Source: Neoconidiobolus thromboides FSU 785 (taxonomy: Eukaryota; Entomophthoromycota; Entomophthoromycetes; Entomophthorales; Neoconidiobolaceae). From it: a DNA stretch of 64,000 nucleotides. The notes under the pieces were generated by a model. It was not told the origin of the DNA. It saw nothing but the letters and a program-made list of their open reading frames with translations, and made no database searches. Shown here in pieces: positions 1-11,036 of the stretch (positions within the stretch are counted from its first letter, which is position 1; every line of letters begins with the position of its first letter). The DNA is taken from NCBI GenBank assembly GCA_025603075.1, contig MU626337.1, positions 27,689 to 91,688 of the forward strand. Direction: 5' to 3'. The position numbers were made by a program, and so were the translations under genes.

Positions 1-360
1 TATTGCTATATTGCTATTTTTATTAGATGCTATAGATGGACTATTGCTAAACATAGCGATGACAGCAAATCTCATGAAGAAGCTAGGATGGGCAAATCAG
101 TTGCATTACAAGCATTATTATTTTTGATTGTATACTACTTATGCTTTATTCCAAAGCTTCTAGTATATTTCTTTAAGCTTGCATTGGGTAAAGAGCATCC
201 AGTTGTTTTGGATATTTTAGCACCAGCTGGTATTGCATTTGCTTTTGTTTTAAACCCTGCTATGGTAATATTTTTAAATAGACATTTTAGAAAAGAGATT
301 GGTATCGTTAATAACACCTTGGTTGGACGAAAGAAATTAGAAAACTTTGATCTTCTATAA
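1..360 (+). CDS. Class A-like GPCR, 3' fragment
   Basis: The frame is open from base 1 to a TAA at 358-360, so only the last 119 residues are in the window. They read as the end of TM5, a short charged third loop (about residues 13-32), TM6 at 37-58 and TM7 at 71-92. TM6 carries CFIP at 48-51, equivalent to the CWxP motif of rhodopsin-family receptors. TM7 ends with NPAMVIF at 85-91, matching the NPxxY position, followed by a basic amphipathic stretch RHFRKE like helix 8. The first internal ATG (base 88) lies just before TM6 and cannot be the start. A plasma-membrane receptor role is inferred from these motifs; the ligand is unknown. Other 7TM proteins are possible, but the two spaced motifs favour class A. 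Confidence 0.6.
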   Translation, partial: YCYIAIFIRCYRWTIAKHSDDSKSHEEARMGKSVALQALLFLIVYYLCFIPKLLVYFFKLALGKEHPVVLDILAPAGIAFAFVLNPAMVIFLNRHFRKEIGIVNNTLVGRKKLENFDLL

Positions 361-960
361 GGACTCTTTTGCTTTACGGAAAATTAGTAAATTCAAGTTA
401 TTCATAAGTTTAATATATGGTTTATTCTTTATTATTTCAGAAAAATTTATAATTTGTAACCCTTATTAATGAGTATTTCACAAATATTATTAGCTTGGTT
501 ATTTAATTATTTAATCAAATTTTAAAGTTTCTATAAATATATATTAATTATTATTATATAATGCCTCTTACACCATAAAACTTCTAATACATCAAATCCT
601 GTAAACATCAAATGATTCTTTTCTCAACAGCCTACTATAAAAATTATGGTAGTAGAGATTAATCGAATAAAAACAAAGAAATTACTTTAAGTTTCAATAC
701 CGATATCTGAGAACGTTTCAAAAAGATTCAATATAAGAATATACCGTAAACATTGCTCTTGACCATAAAATTCCATATAATTTATTTAGAAAAAATATTT
801 CATACAATACAAGTTATGTAAAGAATTAAAGTCCTGAAGCAAAATAGGCTATTAGGAACATTTGGCCATATTTTTTTGGAATAGGCATAAAAATGCTACC
901 TAAAATAGTAATGTTACATAAAACGATGGATGGTAGATAGTTTTTGCAAAATTATTACAA
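361..960. other. Gene-free A+T-rich stretch
   Basis: I see no credible open frame, RNA gene or repeat between the GPCR stop and the first copy of the interspersed hairpin element. Confidence 0.5.
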
Positions 961-1063
961 TATGGGAATGTATTTTTGTGTTTAAGAATTTTACTACAAT
1001 TTTCCCATTCAAATGGTGCTTGAAAGGTAAAAAAAGTGATGAAGCCAAAAGCATCCCCCTATA
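961..1063 (+). mobile_element. Hairpin MITE, copy 1
   Basis: Reads TATGGGAATG at the left and ATCCCCCTATA at the right. The central palindrome has decayed to TGGTGCTTG. This is one of 18 related copies; the family is described in the findings. Confidence 0.75.
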
Positions 1064-1213
1064 ATGAACATCAAAACAAACAGACTTATTAAGCCAACAT
1101 GATGTTTTTTTTGATTTGTTTAGAACTCATTGTTAAAATTATTGCTATAGATTATATTTTATTTTCAATTGTAATAATATAATCAATCATGTTTGTTATT
1201 TCCTAATTTTTAA

Positions 1214-1435
1214 AAGCAAAGTAAAAGAAATTTAAGCATTCATCAAATATCAGTAGATAAAAGTAGATTAAATGATCTGTATGGCAACACATTTAGTTTA
1301 AAAGATCCAAGAAAACCTCAAATGGGATATTTATTTTTGACCTTTTTTGTGGACTTTGATATGGCGGAACTGCAGTAGAGATATTTAAGTGTTTTTGTAA
1401 ACCTGTTTCAACCAGCTATAGATAAAAGTTTTTGA
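1214..1435 (+). pseudogene. Possible coding relic with in-frame stop
   Basis: A 54-codon open stretch with mixed, protein-like composition (includes YGNTFSLKDPRKPQMGYLF) ends at TAG 1376-1378. The same frame then continues for 18 codons of similar character to TGA 1433-1435. There is no start codon and the frame is closed by TAA at 1211. It may be a decayed gene or an isolated exon; I do not recognise the family. Confidence 0.3.
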
Positions 1436-1814
1436 GGAGAAAAAAGCGTGGTAATTATATTAGTAACCAATTTAAATCTTAGAGGCACTGGAGAAAACCG
1501 AGTGTTTATGAGCTATCTTGTGAATCCCCTATAGTATCCTTGTACAGAAAATATCCTATTTCCTGGCAATATAATTGAATAACTTAATAAATGGCTTAAA
1601 TAGCACCCTTGATAGCTATCAACTAAATTGTAATAAAATTACCATTAAAGATAAGTTTATAAACAAGTGGAAGTGAGAATTTGAACAAAAAAGAATAATA
1701 AATAACAATGATATAAAAAATATCTTTTTTTATACTTCCATTCTTTTTCTGTTGATTTTTTATTTTAAAATGCTTATTTCACTTATTTTCTATAGTTTTA
1801 TTGAGGGCCATTGA

Positions 1815-1918
1815 ATGGGGATGTATTTTTGTGTTTAAGGATTTTACTAACAAATTTTCCGCTTAAATAGCGCTTAAAAAATGGAAGAAATAATGAAGTA
1901 AAAAAAAACACACCAAAA
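1815..1918 (+). mobile_element. Hairpin MITE, copy 2
   Basis: Left end ATGGGGATGTATTTTTG and the centre AATAGCGCTTAAAAAATGG are intact. The right end has drifted to ACACACCAAAATA. Confidence 0.75.
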
Positions 1919-2227
1919 TAGTATTGTTTGAACTATTTATTATTTATTCAGTTACATCATTAATAACTGAAATACTTTTTACATAAAAACAAAGCAGTAG
2001 TAAACAAAGTCGAAATTGATATAAGTTTAAAACTATTAAGTAAAGACTTTAAATATCTTTTAAAATATCACTTACCTTACATTATACTAGGCCTTACAAA
2101 ATTATGATATTTTAACATCACTTAATTAAGTTTTTTAAAAATACGGATAATGTCAAACTTTATAAAATATCAATTTTATTTAATAAGAGTTAAGATTGTC
2201 TGATTGTACATATCGCTATTAATATTT

Positions 2228-2779
2228 TTATTGAATAGGAATTTTGGTTTCTTTATCTTCTTCTTTAATATGTTTAGGAATCAATAAGCTTAATATACCA
2301 TCATTTAACTCAGCTTCAATTTCTTCAATAACGATTTGTTGCTTAACTTTAAAGCTTCTTCTAAAATTCTTTTTTGAGTTGCGTTCAGTAATCAACTGTT
2401 TACCATACTCAGCATTACTTGAAGTATTTATTGACTCAGGATTATCATTCTCCTTCTCTGGGTTGTTTTCATTTTCATTTTCATTTTCATTTTCAACTAA
2501 TACAGCAGTTTCATGTTTATTTGGTTTTTCCACATACTCTCCTTTTAGGGTGATTGTATTTTCCACGTTATCAAATGAGATATCTAAATTTTCTTTTTTG
2601 AATCCGGGTACTTCAGCTTCAATGATATAGTAATTAGGGTATTCGACAATATCAACGTTTGGCCATTTATCTTGTTTTAAAGCTGGTTTGCACTCACTAT
2701 TTTGGAAATAATATCTTATATAAGATTGATTATCAAAAGCAGAAGTACAGGCAGGTTTGGTAGTATATACTTTAAACAT
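2228..2779 (-). CDS. Small heat shock protein (Hsp20/alpha-crystallin)
   Basis: A 183-residue, intron-free chaperone that would hold unfolding proteins in oligomers in the cytosol. The alpha-crystallin domain starts near residue 42 with the VDIVEYPNYYIIEAEVPGF segment and ends with ELNDGILSLLIPK close to the C-terminus. The domain is split by an acidic insert holding an EN dipeptide run, encoded by a GAAAAT-type hexamer repeat (about 2465-2496). Two start codons are in frame, at 2800 and 2779. I chose 2779 because the TATA box at 2823-2815 lies 44 bp before it, the spacing seen at other genes here; the upstream ATG would sit only 23 bp from the TATA. A heat shock element lies further upstream. 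The C-terminus KIPIQ resembles the I-x-I/V tail motif of the family. Confidence 0.85.
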   Translation of the reverse strand: MFKVYTTKPACTSAFDNQSYIRYYFQNSECKPALKQDKWPNVDIVEYPNYYIIEAEVPGFKKENLDISFDNVENTITLKGEYVEKPNKHETAVLVENENENENENNPEKENDNPESINTSSNAEYGKQLITERNSKKNFRRSFKVKQQIVIEEIEAELNDGILSLLIPKHIKEEDKETKIPIQ

Positions 2780-2814
2780 TTTTATTTTATAAAAAAACAT
2801 ACTAATCTGTAACT

Positions 2815-2823
2815 CTTTATATA
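2815..2823 (-). promoter_or_regulatory. TATA box of the Hsp20 gene
   Basis: On the minus strand the sequence reads TATATAAAG, 44 bp before the ATG at 2779. Its position decides between the two candidate start codons. Confidence 0.55.
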
Positions 2824-2883
2824 CCTTTTAATTCCATTTTACTTCTTTTATCCTACCTTTTATCGACCTTTTTGAAACTACCT

Positions 2884-2893
2884 AGAAGCTTCT
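2884..2893 (-). promoter_or_regulatory. Heat shock element
   Basis: AGAAGCTTCT is a perfect inverted nGAAnnTTCn pair, the binding unit of heat shock factor. It sits about 60 bp upstream of the TATA box of the Hsp20 gene, a typical arrangement for Hsf1-driven genes. Confidence 0.6.
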
Positions 2894-5800
2894 CTTTTTT
2901 AGTTTACGTTTGCTTGGTGCTTGTATTATTAATATAACTTTTAAGTTATTCTCAGTTATTGTATTTTATTAGTAAACGCAATCGCCCTTGCAAAATAACA
3001 ATAAAATTTAAGCTAATTTAATTGGTTAAAAGTCAAAAAAATTAAATACATGGAATTTAATAAAGTATAGAAGCGTTTAACTAGTTAACTGATTGAAACG
3101 TATATATACACCCTGGAAGAAAACCAGCTATAATTGCTGGATACTAAATGCTTAGTCATTTTTGTTTAGGGTATTTATTACAAAGCATAAAATAAAATAT
3201 TCTATTATTGATATACAATATTCTAATATGTCAATATATTTAATAAAATAGAATATTGATCTATATTTAGTTGTAGTTAAGGTGATAATTTTTATATTTA
3301 TTTGACTTTTCTAAAAGTAAGTTTTTGCAAATTTTTACCAATATTTCTTATATACTATTCATGGCATATAAAACTTCCCAAGTTACTGCTCAAAGCGTAT
3401 ATAGATGTTTCAAAAAAACGACAATTTGAAGTACATTTTTGGATTGAGGTTGATGGTTAACGAGTTAAAGATAGAAGCAAACAGACATATAAAAATAGTC
3501 AAAAAAATAGAAAATGAGATAGAGCATGAAAGCTAAAAAAATCTTACTTCTATAGCTTATATTTTATTGCACACTATATTAATTTAAAGCTGTGAATCAT
3601 ATACCTAGTTTCATTTATGGGCTATTTCCAACATTAGATATTATCTCAATTATTCAGTTTTAAAGTTAGCGCAAAAAAACTATATCTTAGATAAAAAATA
3701 AAAGTAAAATGATATTAAAGATAATAAGAATGTATCAAACAGAACATCTACTAATAAAATACGTCTTTAAATTTCAATGTAGCATTTTCATAGGGATTTA
3801 AGAAGTGGATTGTATTTTTAAAAATAATGATTATTTTTGAAATGATTGTAGAATCTTTATGAAAATAAAACTGTTCAACTTTTATTCGATCAAATTAATT
3901 TTATATTTGAGAAAAACAATTATGGTATAGTAGTATAAAATACAAAGGTTACACGTTAAAAAAAATTGTTATACAAAATAAAATCATAAAAACTACCCCT
4001 AAAAAAGTTGCAAAGCTACAACAGTTGTGCTATGAATCTTATCAGTAGCATTTTATAGTATTACTAATATGAAAAATTAAGTGTAAATTCTAACAAATAG
4101 TAAAAATAGATGAATTTTAACATATCCCAAAACAAAAAGTTTATAATCAGAATCAATATTATTAATTAATCTTAAACTAATGAAAGCATTATTAATAATT
4201 TACAATGGTTATATAGTTTTTATTGACAAATGAGCATTGAGTTTGTTTGTTTGTTTAATTTTGGCACATAGCTTAAATTGTATCTTGATTTAAGTATCAT
4301 CAACATTCATCAATATTTCATTATTTACTAAATGAATTATTATTGCCTCAGATTCACTTGACTAAATGTAAAGTACCATACTTATCCTGATCATCTAATA
4401 ATTCAATATGATGTAAAAGTTTTAAAGCTATTAAATTACAAAAGGTTTAAATTGAGCTAAATATAGAAAATAGTGTATTTAAAACCAGTTATCATTAGCG
4501 GAGCAATCAACTAAAAATAATAATTTTTAAGTATATATATTTCTAATATTTAAATAGATAATTATAAAGCTTTAATTAAAAGACTAAACAAACGGGGTAC
4601 TTTGAAAGCAGATGGAGATGTGTTTTTTTGTTTAAGAATTTTGCTATAATCTTTCCACTCAAATAGCGCTTAAAAAATGGAAAAATAATGAAACTAAAAA
4701 AAACAGTCCCAGATGCTTTAATAAAGATTTCAATGCTTTCCTTTTACAGTTTTTGCGGCTCTATTGCAATCTCATAAACTATTGACTTAAGAATAAAATT
4801 TATCTAAAATCACTGAAGTCTAAGTAGATTAAAAAAACCAACCAAGCAAACAGCTGCCTCCAAAGGTTACTGTAAATAAACTTAAGAAACTACAGATGAA
4901 CTCCTTTTTAAATTTTATCTAATTTTAAAATTATATTATATTATCAAATCATTATTAAAAGCAGAAATTGATGATACTGATATTATATCTATTTTCTTGT
5001 AGTGATTTAAATAAAACTAATAGTTTAAGACTTTTTAAAGTAGAAACCACCGCACAATAAACATTATTATTACAAAAAAATACACCTCCATATCCTTTAC
5101 TATAAATTAAATCATAAAAACTTTATAAAGAGAAAAGATAAACCATGTACTTAGAGCCCCTATACCTTGTTCATGGGTATTCTAGCTGGTGTCTATATAA
5201 ATTTATTTTCCCAAGCTATTCTCGATTCTATGAAGACATATTTACCACTTCAGAACATTTCTAAAGCATAGATTGAAAACATTACTTTTTATTTAATATA
5301 TATAATAAATACATAGTTTTTTATTTTAAAAATGTATTAATAAATGAGTATTATCAGAATTTTTGCTATAGTATATAAATTTATTTGTAATAATGTTGGA
5401 TATTAGATTTCAGTAACTTTTTAAACAATCCTCTTATTTTTCTAAAACTTTAAACAAGTTCAAAGTTTTTTTATTAGAATTAAACTATTGACAAACGTTT
5501 ATTTTGTAATATGCAATAATCTATTTATGCAATAAAAAATATTTTTGAATAGAATTTGTAAACTATAAATGTCACTAAAAAGATGCTTCATTGTAGTAGC
5601 GAATAGTTTTATTTTTTTAATTAGTAATGTTAAAAATAAATTTTTAAATTGATCAAACCCTTTCATTCTTAATTTTAAATGTTTTTGAAAGAATAACAAT
5701 TTTAAACTGGATATATTAATTTGAAACAGTTAGAATATTATTTATTTTTAAAAAGAACCTAATAAAATATGAACAAACAGCATGTAAATAATCCCAATAA

Positions 5801-6505
5801 TCTATAAGCTTATAAAAAAATTATGTATAATTTATGATATCAATAAAATTTACTTGAACATAAAGCAGGAAAATTAAATAGTAATAAAATATTGTTTATG
5901 AAAAAGATTATTATAGACAAAACAGAAAGCAATGTACAAAAAAAGAAAGTGATATACAAAAAAATCATAATAAAAAAATAAAAGCTTGAATCAATTCTGA
6001 AATAGAAATTAGGTCATTAAAACTATGATATTATCAGTTGTATCTTTAAATCACATTACTTTTAAATCTATACAATTTAACCAAATAAATGGGTGTATAT
6101 ATTTATTAGATAACAGTAGGTTGATTTGACAATTACATGAAACGTTATACAAAACGGAATATCAAATATAAAGAGAGAGAAAGAGGGGGTTTATTTAATA
6201 AATCTATTAGTTTTAGGAGAATAAAAAATAGACCAACTGAGATTAAATGTCTAGAGAAAAAAAATCAAAAAAATATGGTGAAATAGCAATCAAAATCTAA
6301 TTTTTAATAAAATTGCCATAATACTTGGCCTTAACATGAAATAAGAAACTATGCAAAACTTGAAATTTGGATTGCATAATAGTAAATTTAAGCGGATTGA
6401 AATCAAAATATTTAAGAAATAAAAAAAGAGGTAAAGCACCAAATCATGCCCCGCTTAAACGGTCTTTAAGTAGAAATTCTATTTATAGTAATCGTACTTG
6501 AGCAT
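2894..6505. other. Gene-free A+T-rich region
   Basis: Apart from one hairpin element at 4611-4713 I find nothing supportable. The short minus-strand open frame near 5.5-5.7 kb has low-complexity Phe/Leu/Lys/Ile composition and looks like chance in A+T-rich DNA. Confidence 0.5.
4611..4713 (+). mobile_element. Hairpin MITE, copy 3
   Basis: Left end GATGGAGATGTG and core AAATAGCGCTTAAAAAATGG are clear. The right terminus (CAGTCCCAGATG) has lost the CCCCATA consensus. Confidence 0.7.
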
Positions 6506-6513
6506 TATATAAA
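6506..6513 (+). promoter_or_regulatory. Candidate TATA box
   Basis: TATATAAA lies 58 bp before the ATG at 6564, somewhat further than at the secreted-protein genes of this window. Confidence 0.35.
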
Positions 6514-6563
6514 CAATTTGATGTGAAATTTCAAATCCATTTTTTTTAAACAATTTGATCATA

Positions 6564-7124
6564 ATGAACAAAAGCCAACATCGCTACGTTAGTATATTAA
6601 ATGGTACAGGATTGAATAGGCCCTATTCTTTATCCATTATAAGCGAAGAATCTTCAGATTCATCCAGCCCTTCTTCCCCAGAGTTTGATTTAGAGTTCTT
6701 AGAGCCAATAACTCCACATCTAGATCTAGATGATGCTCCAATACGTAAAAACAGACATTGTATAAGGTTCGATAGGCCGCCCTCAATGCCAATTATTTTG
6801 GATCATGTCGATGCCCCAACCAAAAATAGTTTGAAAAAGGGAATTAAAGCTAATTTGATCAAAAACATTAAAAATAAATCGAATACAATAACAACACCAA
6901 TAGTTGAGGATGAGAATAAAACTAAAAAAGTAGATATGGGTCAATTGAATGTTATAAGGCCGCACACAGTAGATGAAACGACCAAAAGAAATATCTTTGG
7001 ATTTCATATAAGGAAATCAAGCTCTGCTTTAAACTCAAATGCTTTTGATTCCATGCTATTTGATAATGAAGATAGCACACTACATCTATCACTTACCCCC
7101 AATTGGCTTCATTCCAGATCTTGA
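6564..7124 (+). CDS. Hypothetical disordered protein
   Basis: A single-exon frame of 186 residues starting at the first ATG (6564). I do not recognise it. Residues about 25-45 form a Ser/Pro/acidic cluster, and the middle is Lys/Asn-rich; no signal peptide or membrane segment is visible. Residues about 64-72 read KNRHCIRFD, which loosely resembles an RVxF-type docking site for protein phosphatase 1, but this is speculation. Codon composition is richer in G+C than the surrounding DNA, which supports it being real. Confidence 0.55.
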   Translation: MNKSQHRYVSILNGTGLNRPYSLSIISEESSDSSSPSSPEFDLEFLEPITPHLDLDDAPIRKNRHCIRFDRPPSMPIILDHVDAPTKNSLKKGIKANLIKNIKNKSNTITTPIVEDENKTKKVDMGQLNVIRPHTVDETTKRNIFGFHIRKSSSALNSNAFDSMLFDNEDSTLHLSLTPNWLHSRS

Positions 7125-9317
7125 GTTGACCTTAGTCTGGCTTTCATCATTTTTTAAAAAGTATTTAATTATTTACATACCCTAATTTCTGCTCCCTCTC
7201 TAAGTCCTATTTGAATTTTGTAAAAATTGAAAAATAAATTCATTCCTTGATTATATTAAATATTCGATATTCTTTATTTTGTGTAATATGCGAATACTCT
7301 TCATTTTTATTGTTTTATTACGTTAAGTATTAATCTGTTTTATCTTTAGTATTTCCGATATATGAACATTAACATTATTTACTTCATTTATTTACTTCAT
7401 TATTTCATTTCAAACATCGGCTTCAAAAAATTAAAACTATAAGTGCATATTACAACTATTCATTCTCTAAAAATGAAATAGTTTCATCCCTTATTTATTT
7501 TTAGAAAATAATAAGGATCTACAACTATTAATAATAATTCATAAATTTGATAATAACAACGATCAAAGTAATGGTTAATTATTTAATGTTATGTTAGGCT
7601 AACCCACTAATATGATATCTTTAGAATTGTCTTAACCTAAACCTCTCCTTTTTGTCTTCCTTTTTTCGATTTTGCTCTTACTATAAATTTATTAATTTTA
7701 GCCAAAACTATTTTTAAATTCAAATATTCGTTAGAATTTTTGAAAAACAGAATTCAAGCTTTTATTAAAACTAAAAACTGTGAAATAATTGGTTTAACCA
7801 AAATAGTGATTAATACGACATAATAAATTCAATTTCCCACTACTTGTCTTTCGCTATAGTGATCTTGGAGTGTATACTAACTATATTTATAACTAATAAT
7901 AAGCATATACCTGTTATTAAATTAACAGGTTTTATTCTTTCTGAATAAATGGTTAATTTAAGCAATCTCATTTCGCTGAAACCACAGTTATAATAACTGT
8001 TTTTTTCAAAGTTATAGTGATGATACTTGTTAGAAGATAAAAGTAGTATCTAAGCAGCGTAGTTAAGTTGAAGTATCCGAATTGAAACATACAATATACT
8101 ATTAATTTCGGTAGATTTTAAAATGAGAATAAAAAATCCACAGTTTATAAAAATCTAATTTGCAATATCATAAATGATTGGTGACAGCTTCCATATTAAA
8201 TAAATGTGGATATTAAATTTTCTAATTTAATTTTGGGAACAATCGCATTGATTCGAATTTTCAATGGGTTTTGCAATCTATTGTGTTATTTATAAATAAT
8301 ACATTAAGTTATTAATTAGTTGAAATTGAATTTTCAAAAAGTTATATTAGCTTTTAACTATAGTTTTTAAATTAGCAACAGATATAAAAACATAATTAGT
8401 AGTTACTATACTTTGTCAAATAAGCCACTTTTACTTATTTTGAATGCTAATAATATATTGAAATGTATTAACAAAGACTGACTATTGCTGCTATTAATTT
8501 AACCTTTTACAATAAAAATTAATTGACTAGTTTCAGTTATTATTAAAAATTAATAGAACACTGAAATGTTAATATACTATTTAATCTATATTACGTTACT
8601 TTAACTATAAATTAATTTCTATTAGATTAATTATAATACTAAAAAGATTGAATAAATTTGTAAATTAAATAATACAACATTCTTAGTCCTCAGATTAACC
8701 CTTACGTACAGATGCGTTTTCTATACTATAAATCTAACAACTAAAGTAAAGTGCTAGTAATATTGTCGTTTTACAATTTTTAATTTAAAAAATTGTTTTA
8801 TTTAACATTTTAGTTTAGCAGAAACCTACTTAAATACAATTAATAGAAAATTGCTCAATAAAACATTTGTCTTTTTTATAACATTTTTATCAAAGTAATA
8901 ATTTTATCTGAAGAACTCCCACTTGTTAAAAATAAATGTATAATCATAGACTTTTATAACTAAATTGCACAAATATTAATACGCCTCTTTATGTTAAAAT
9001 AGTATAAAATTTACTGGGCTTTTAATAGATTGCATTACCTTAATCAATTTAATCAGTTAACTATAAAATACATACTATTTTAAATAGTGATTAATTCACT
9101 ATTTACTATTCTTCTAAATAAATATAAGATAGAGTAAGTTTTTTTATTAAAATAATAACATTTTAAAATAGCTCAAACTAAAAAATTAGAACAATTGATT
9201 TATTTGTTGGATACATAAAGGTTAAATTTCGGGTATATAGGCAAACTCGTATATTAAAATGTGGTAGACCATAATCAACAATGAGTGGGCTTTAAAAAAA
9301 CAACTATTAAAAACAAT
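7125..9317. other. Gene-free A+T-rich region
   Basis: No supportable gene or RNA feature. The sequence is low-complexity A+T with scattered short homopolymers. Confidence 0.5.
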
Positions 9318-9350
9318 GAGGGCGTTTTTTTGGTTTCTTCGCTTTTTCTA
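9318..9350 (-). mobile_element. Truncated hairpin MITE end
   Basis: GAGGGCGTTTTTTTGG followed by TTTCTTCGCTTTTTCTA matches one arm of the element in reverse orientation and stops where the next, forward copy begins. Confidence 0.6.
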
Positions 9351-9351
9351 T

Positions 9352-9451
9352 TCGGGGATGTATTTTTGTTTAATAATTTTGCTGATAATTTTTTCACTCA
9401 AATAGCGCTTAAAAGATGGAAAAAGTAATGAAGCCAAAAAAACACCCCCAT
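9352..9451 (+). mobile_element. Hairpin MITE, copy 4
   Basis: Left CGGGGATGTATTTTTG, intact AAATAGCGCTTAAAAGATGG centre, and right AACACCCCCA. The left TA flank is missing, where it abuts the reverse fragment. Confidence 0.8.
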
Positions 9452-9780
9452 TTTCTAATTGCTATTTGAACAAAAAATTAGTAAAATTCTTAAACAGGAA
9501 TACATTCACATATTACATTTGGGTTAAATTAAATCCATAATTTATCTATTTTTTAATTTTGTTATATTGTAAAAAAGGAATAAATTAACCATAAATACTA
9601 GGAAAATAGTAATAATAAGAAAACAAAAAGTACATCTAACAATAGCATTTATTTGTTAATATTTCACAGCTTTATAAAATTTGATGTAAATAGATTAAAC
9701 GCTGAAAATTTATTGAGATTTGTCGATTTTTTAGAAGTTTGGGTTTAAATTTATAATAAAGATTTAAAATGTGTAAAACT

Positions 9781-9851
9781 GCGTACATAGTATAGAGGTA
9801 GAATACTTCTCTTCCAAAGAAGTGGCCTGGGTTCGATTCCCAGTGTACGCA
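9781..9851 (+). tRNA. tRNA-Gly (UCC)
   Basis: A 71-base cloverleaf with no intron. The acceptor GCGTACA pairs with TGTACGC, followed by discriminator A. The anticodon stem CTTCT/AGAAG closes a loop CTTCCAA, giving anticodon TCC, which reads GGA glycine codons. The T-arm is CTGGG-TTCGATT-CCCAG, with the B-box GGTTCGATTCC intact. A short T-run about 10 bases downstream (from about 9858) would serve as the RNA polymerase III terminator. Confidence 0.93.
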
Positions 9852-11036
9852 AGTACATTTTGTTTTTTACAAAAGCCACATAGTTATATATTGCCTTAAA
9901 CTCAAAGCCAGATAAATAAAAACCAAGTTTTCAATTCAACTGAATGCATTTAATAACTCTCTATTATTCTATACCCTACTCTCCTTCTTATCGAAAGCCT
10001 GTATATTAATGTTTGACTATTTTGTGAATATGAAAGCTTTAAATAAAATCCTGTATAACGTTAACTTCTCTTTAAAGTGTTTGAAGTATTTATATTAATA
10101 TTCATGAAAGTAGATTTTTTCATTACAGTAATTAATTTTTTGAAATAGCATAAATTTTAAAGCTTATCCTCTAAAAACTATAATTTTAATAAGTTACAAG
10201 GTAGAGCCTACTTTTTAGATCGACTTAAAAATAAAAATATTTAGATTTTAAATAAATAAATATAAATAAAAACAATATGTAGACAGAAGATCTACAACAA
10301 GAATTATTAGCATTCAAATAAAGTTATTCTTAAAGTATTGCCCTTTAATTTTAGTTCCAATTTCATATTTTAGCAAAATCATATATGGTTCTAAAAAAGC
10401 AAGTTATCATCATTTATTGTCAGTTTTAATAAAATCCGAAATATAGGATAAGCTATATAAAGAAAATACGAAAATATTTTATAAAGTGATAATTACATAT
10501 GGTATATTAATGTTGAAACTTACCAGTAACATTTTAAATGATCTTATGTCATATGCTCAATTAAAACATCATTTGAATATTGAATAATGAAAATGTCCTT
10601 AATCAAATACTGTAAAATTTGGCTAACTTTTAAAGATTGAAGAAATAGGCAAGCAAATTAGAAACATATAGTGTTTAAAATGATCATGTATACAAAATAA
10701 TAATAACTAGTATAATATATTTATTATAATTTTTTCATGATTGTCTTTACATTTATTACTTTTCAAAGTTTATAAAATATTTACTCAATCTTTATTATTT
10801 GCTAAATTTTATTCAATTCTAGGGAGGTCATATAGTTAAGATCACAATTTTTCCTAACACCAATCAAAATATATTGATACTTGTGACCTAGATTCTAATT
10901 GATCGTAAAATTTACGAATAAGACTTAGAGCAAAATATAACTGACTTGAATGAACCAAAACGTAACAAATTTTCTTCAAAAACTTAATTCAAACTAGTAA
11001 TTATATTAGCATCAAAAGTTATCAGTAGTAGTGACT
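9852..11036. other. Gene-free stretch before the IQ gene
   Basis: It holds the tRNA terminator T-run and the upstream region of the IQ-motif gene. I see no further feature. Confidence 0.45.

Noticed and set aside
2244-2630. Plus-strand open frame opposite the Hsp20 gene
   Set aside because: It is the complement of the alpha-crystallin coding sequence, Ser/Phe-rich only because of the GAA/AAT codons opposite; it has no support of its own.
5499-5699. 66-codon minus-strand frame
   Set aside because: Low-complexity Leu/Phe/Lys/Ile composition, no promoter or splice context; expected by chance in A+T-rich spacer.
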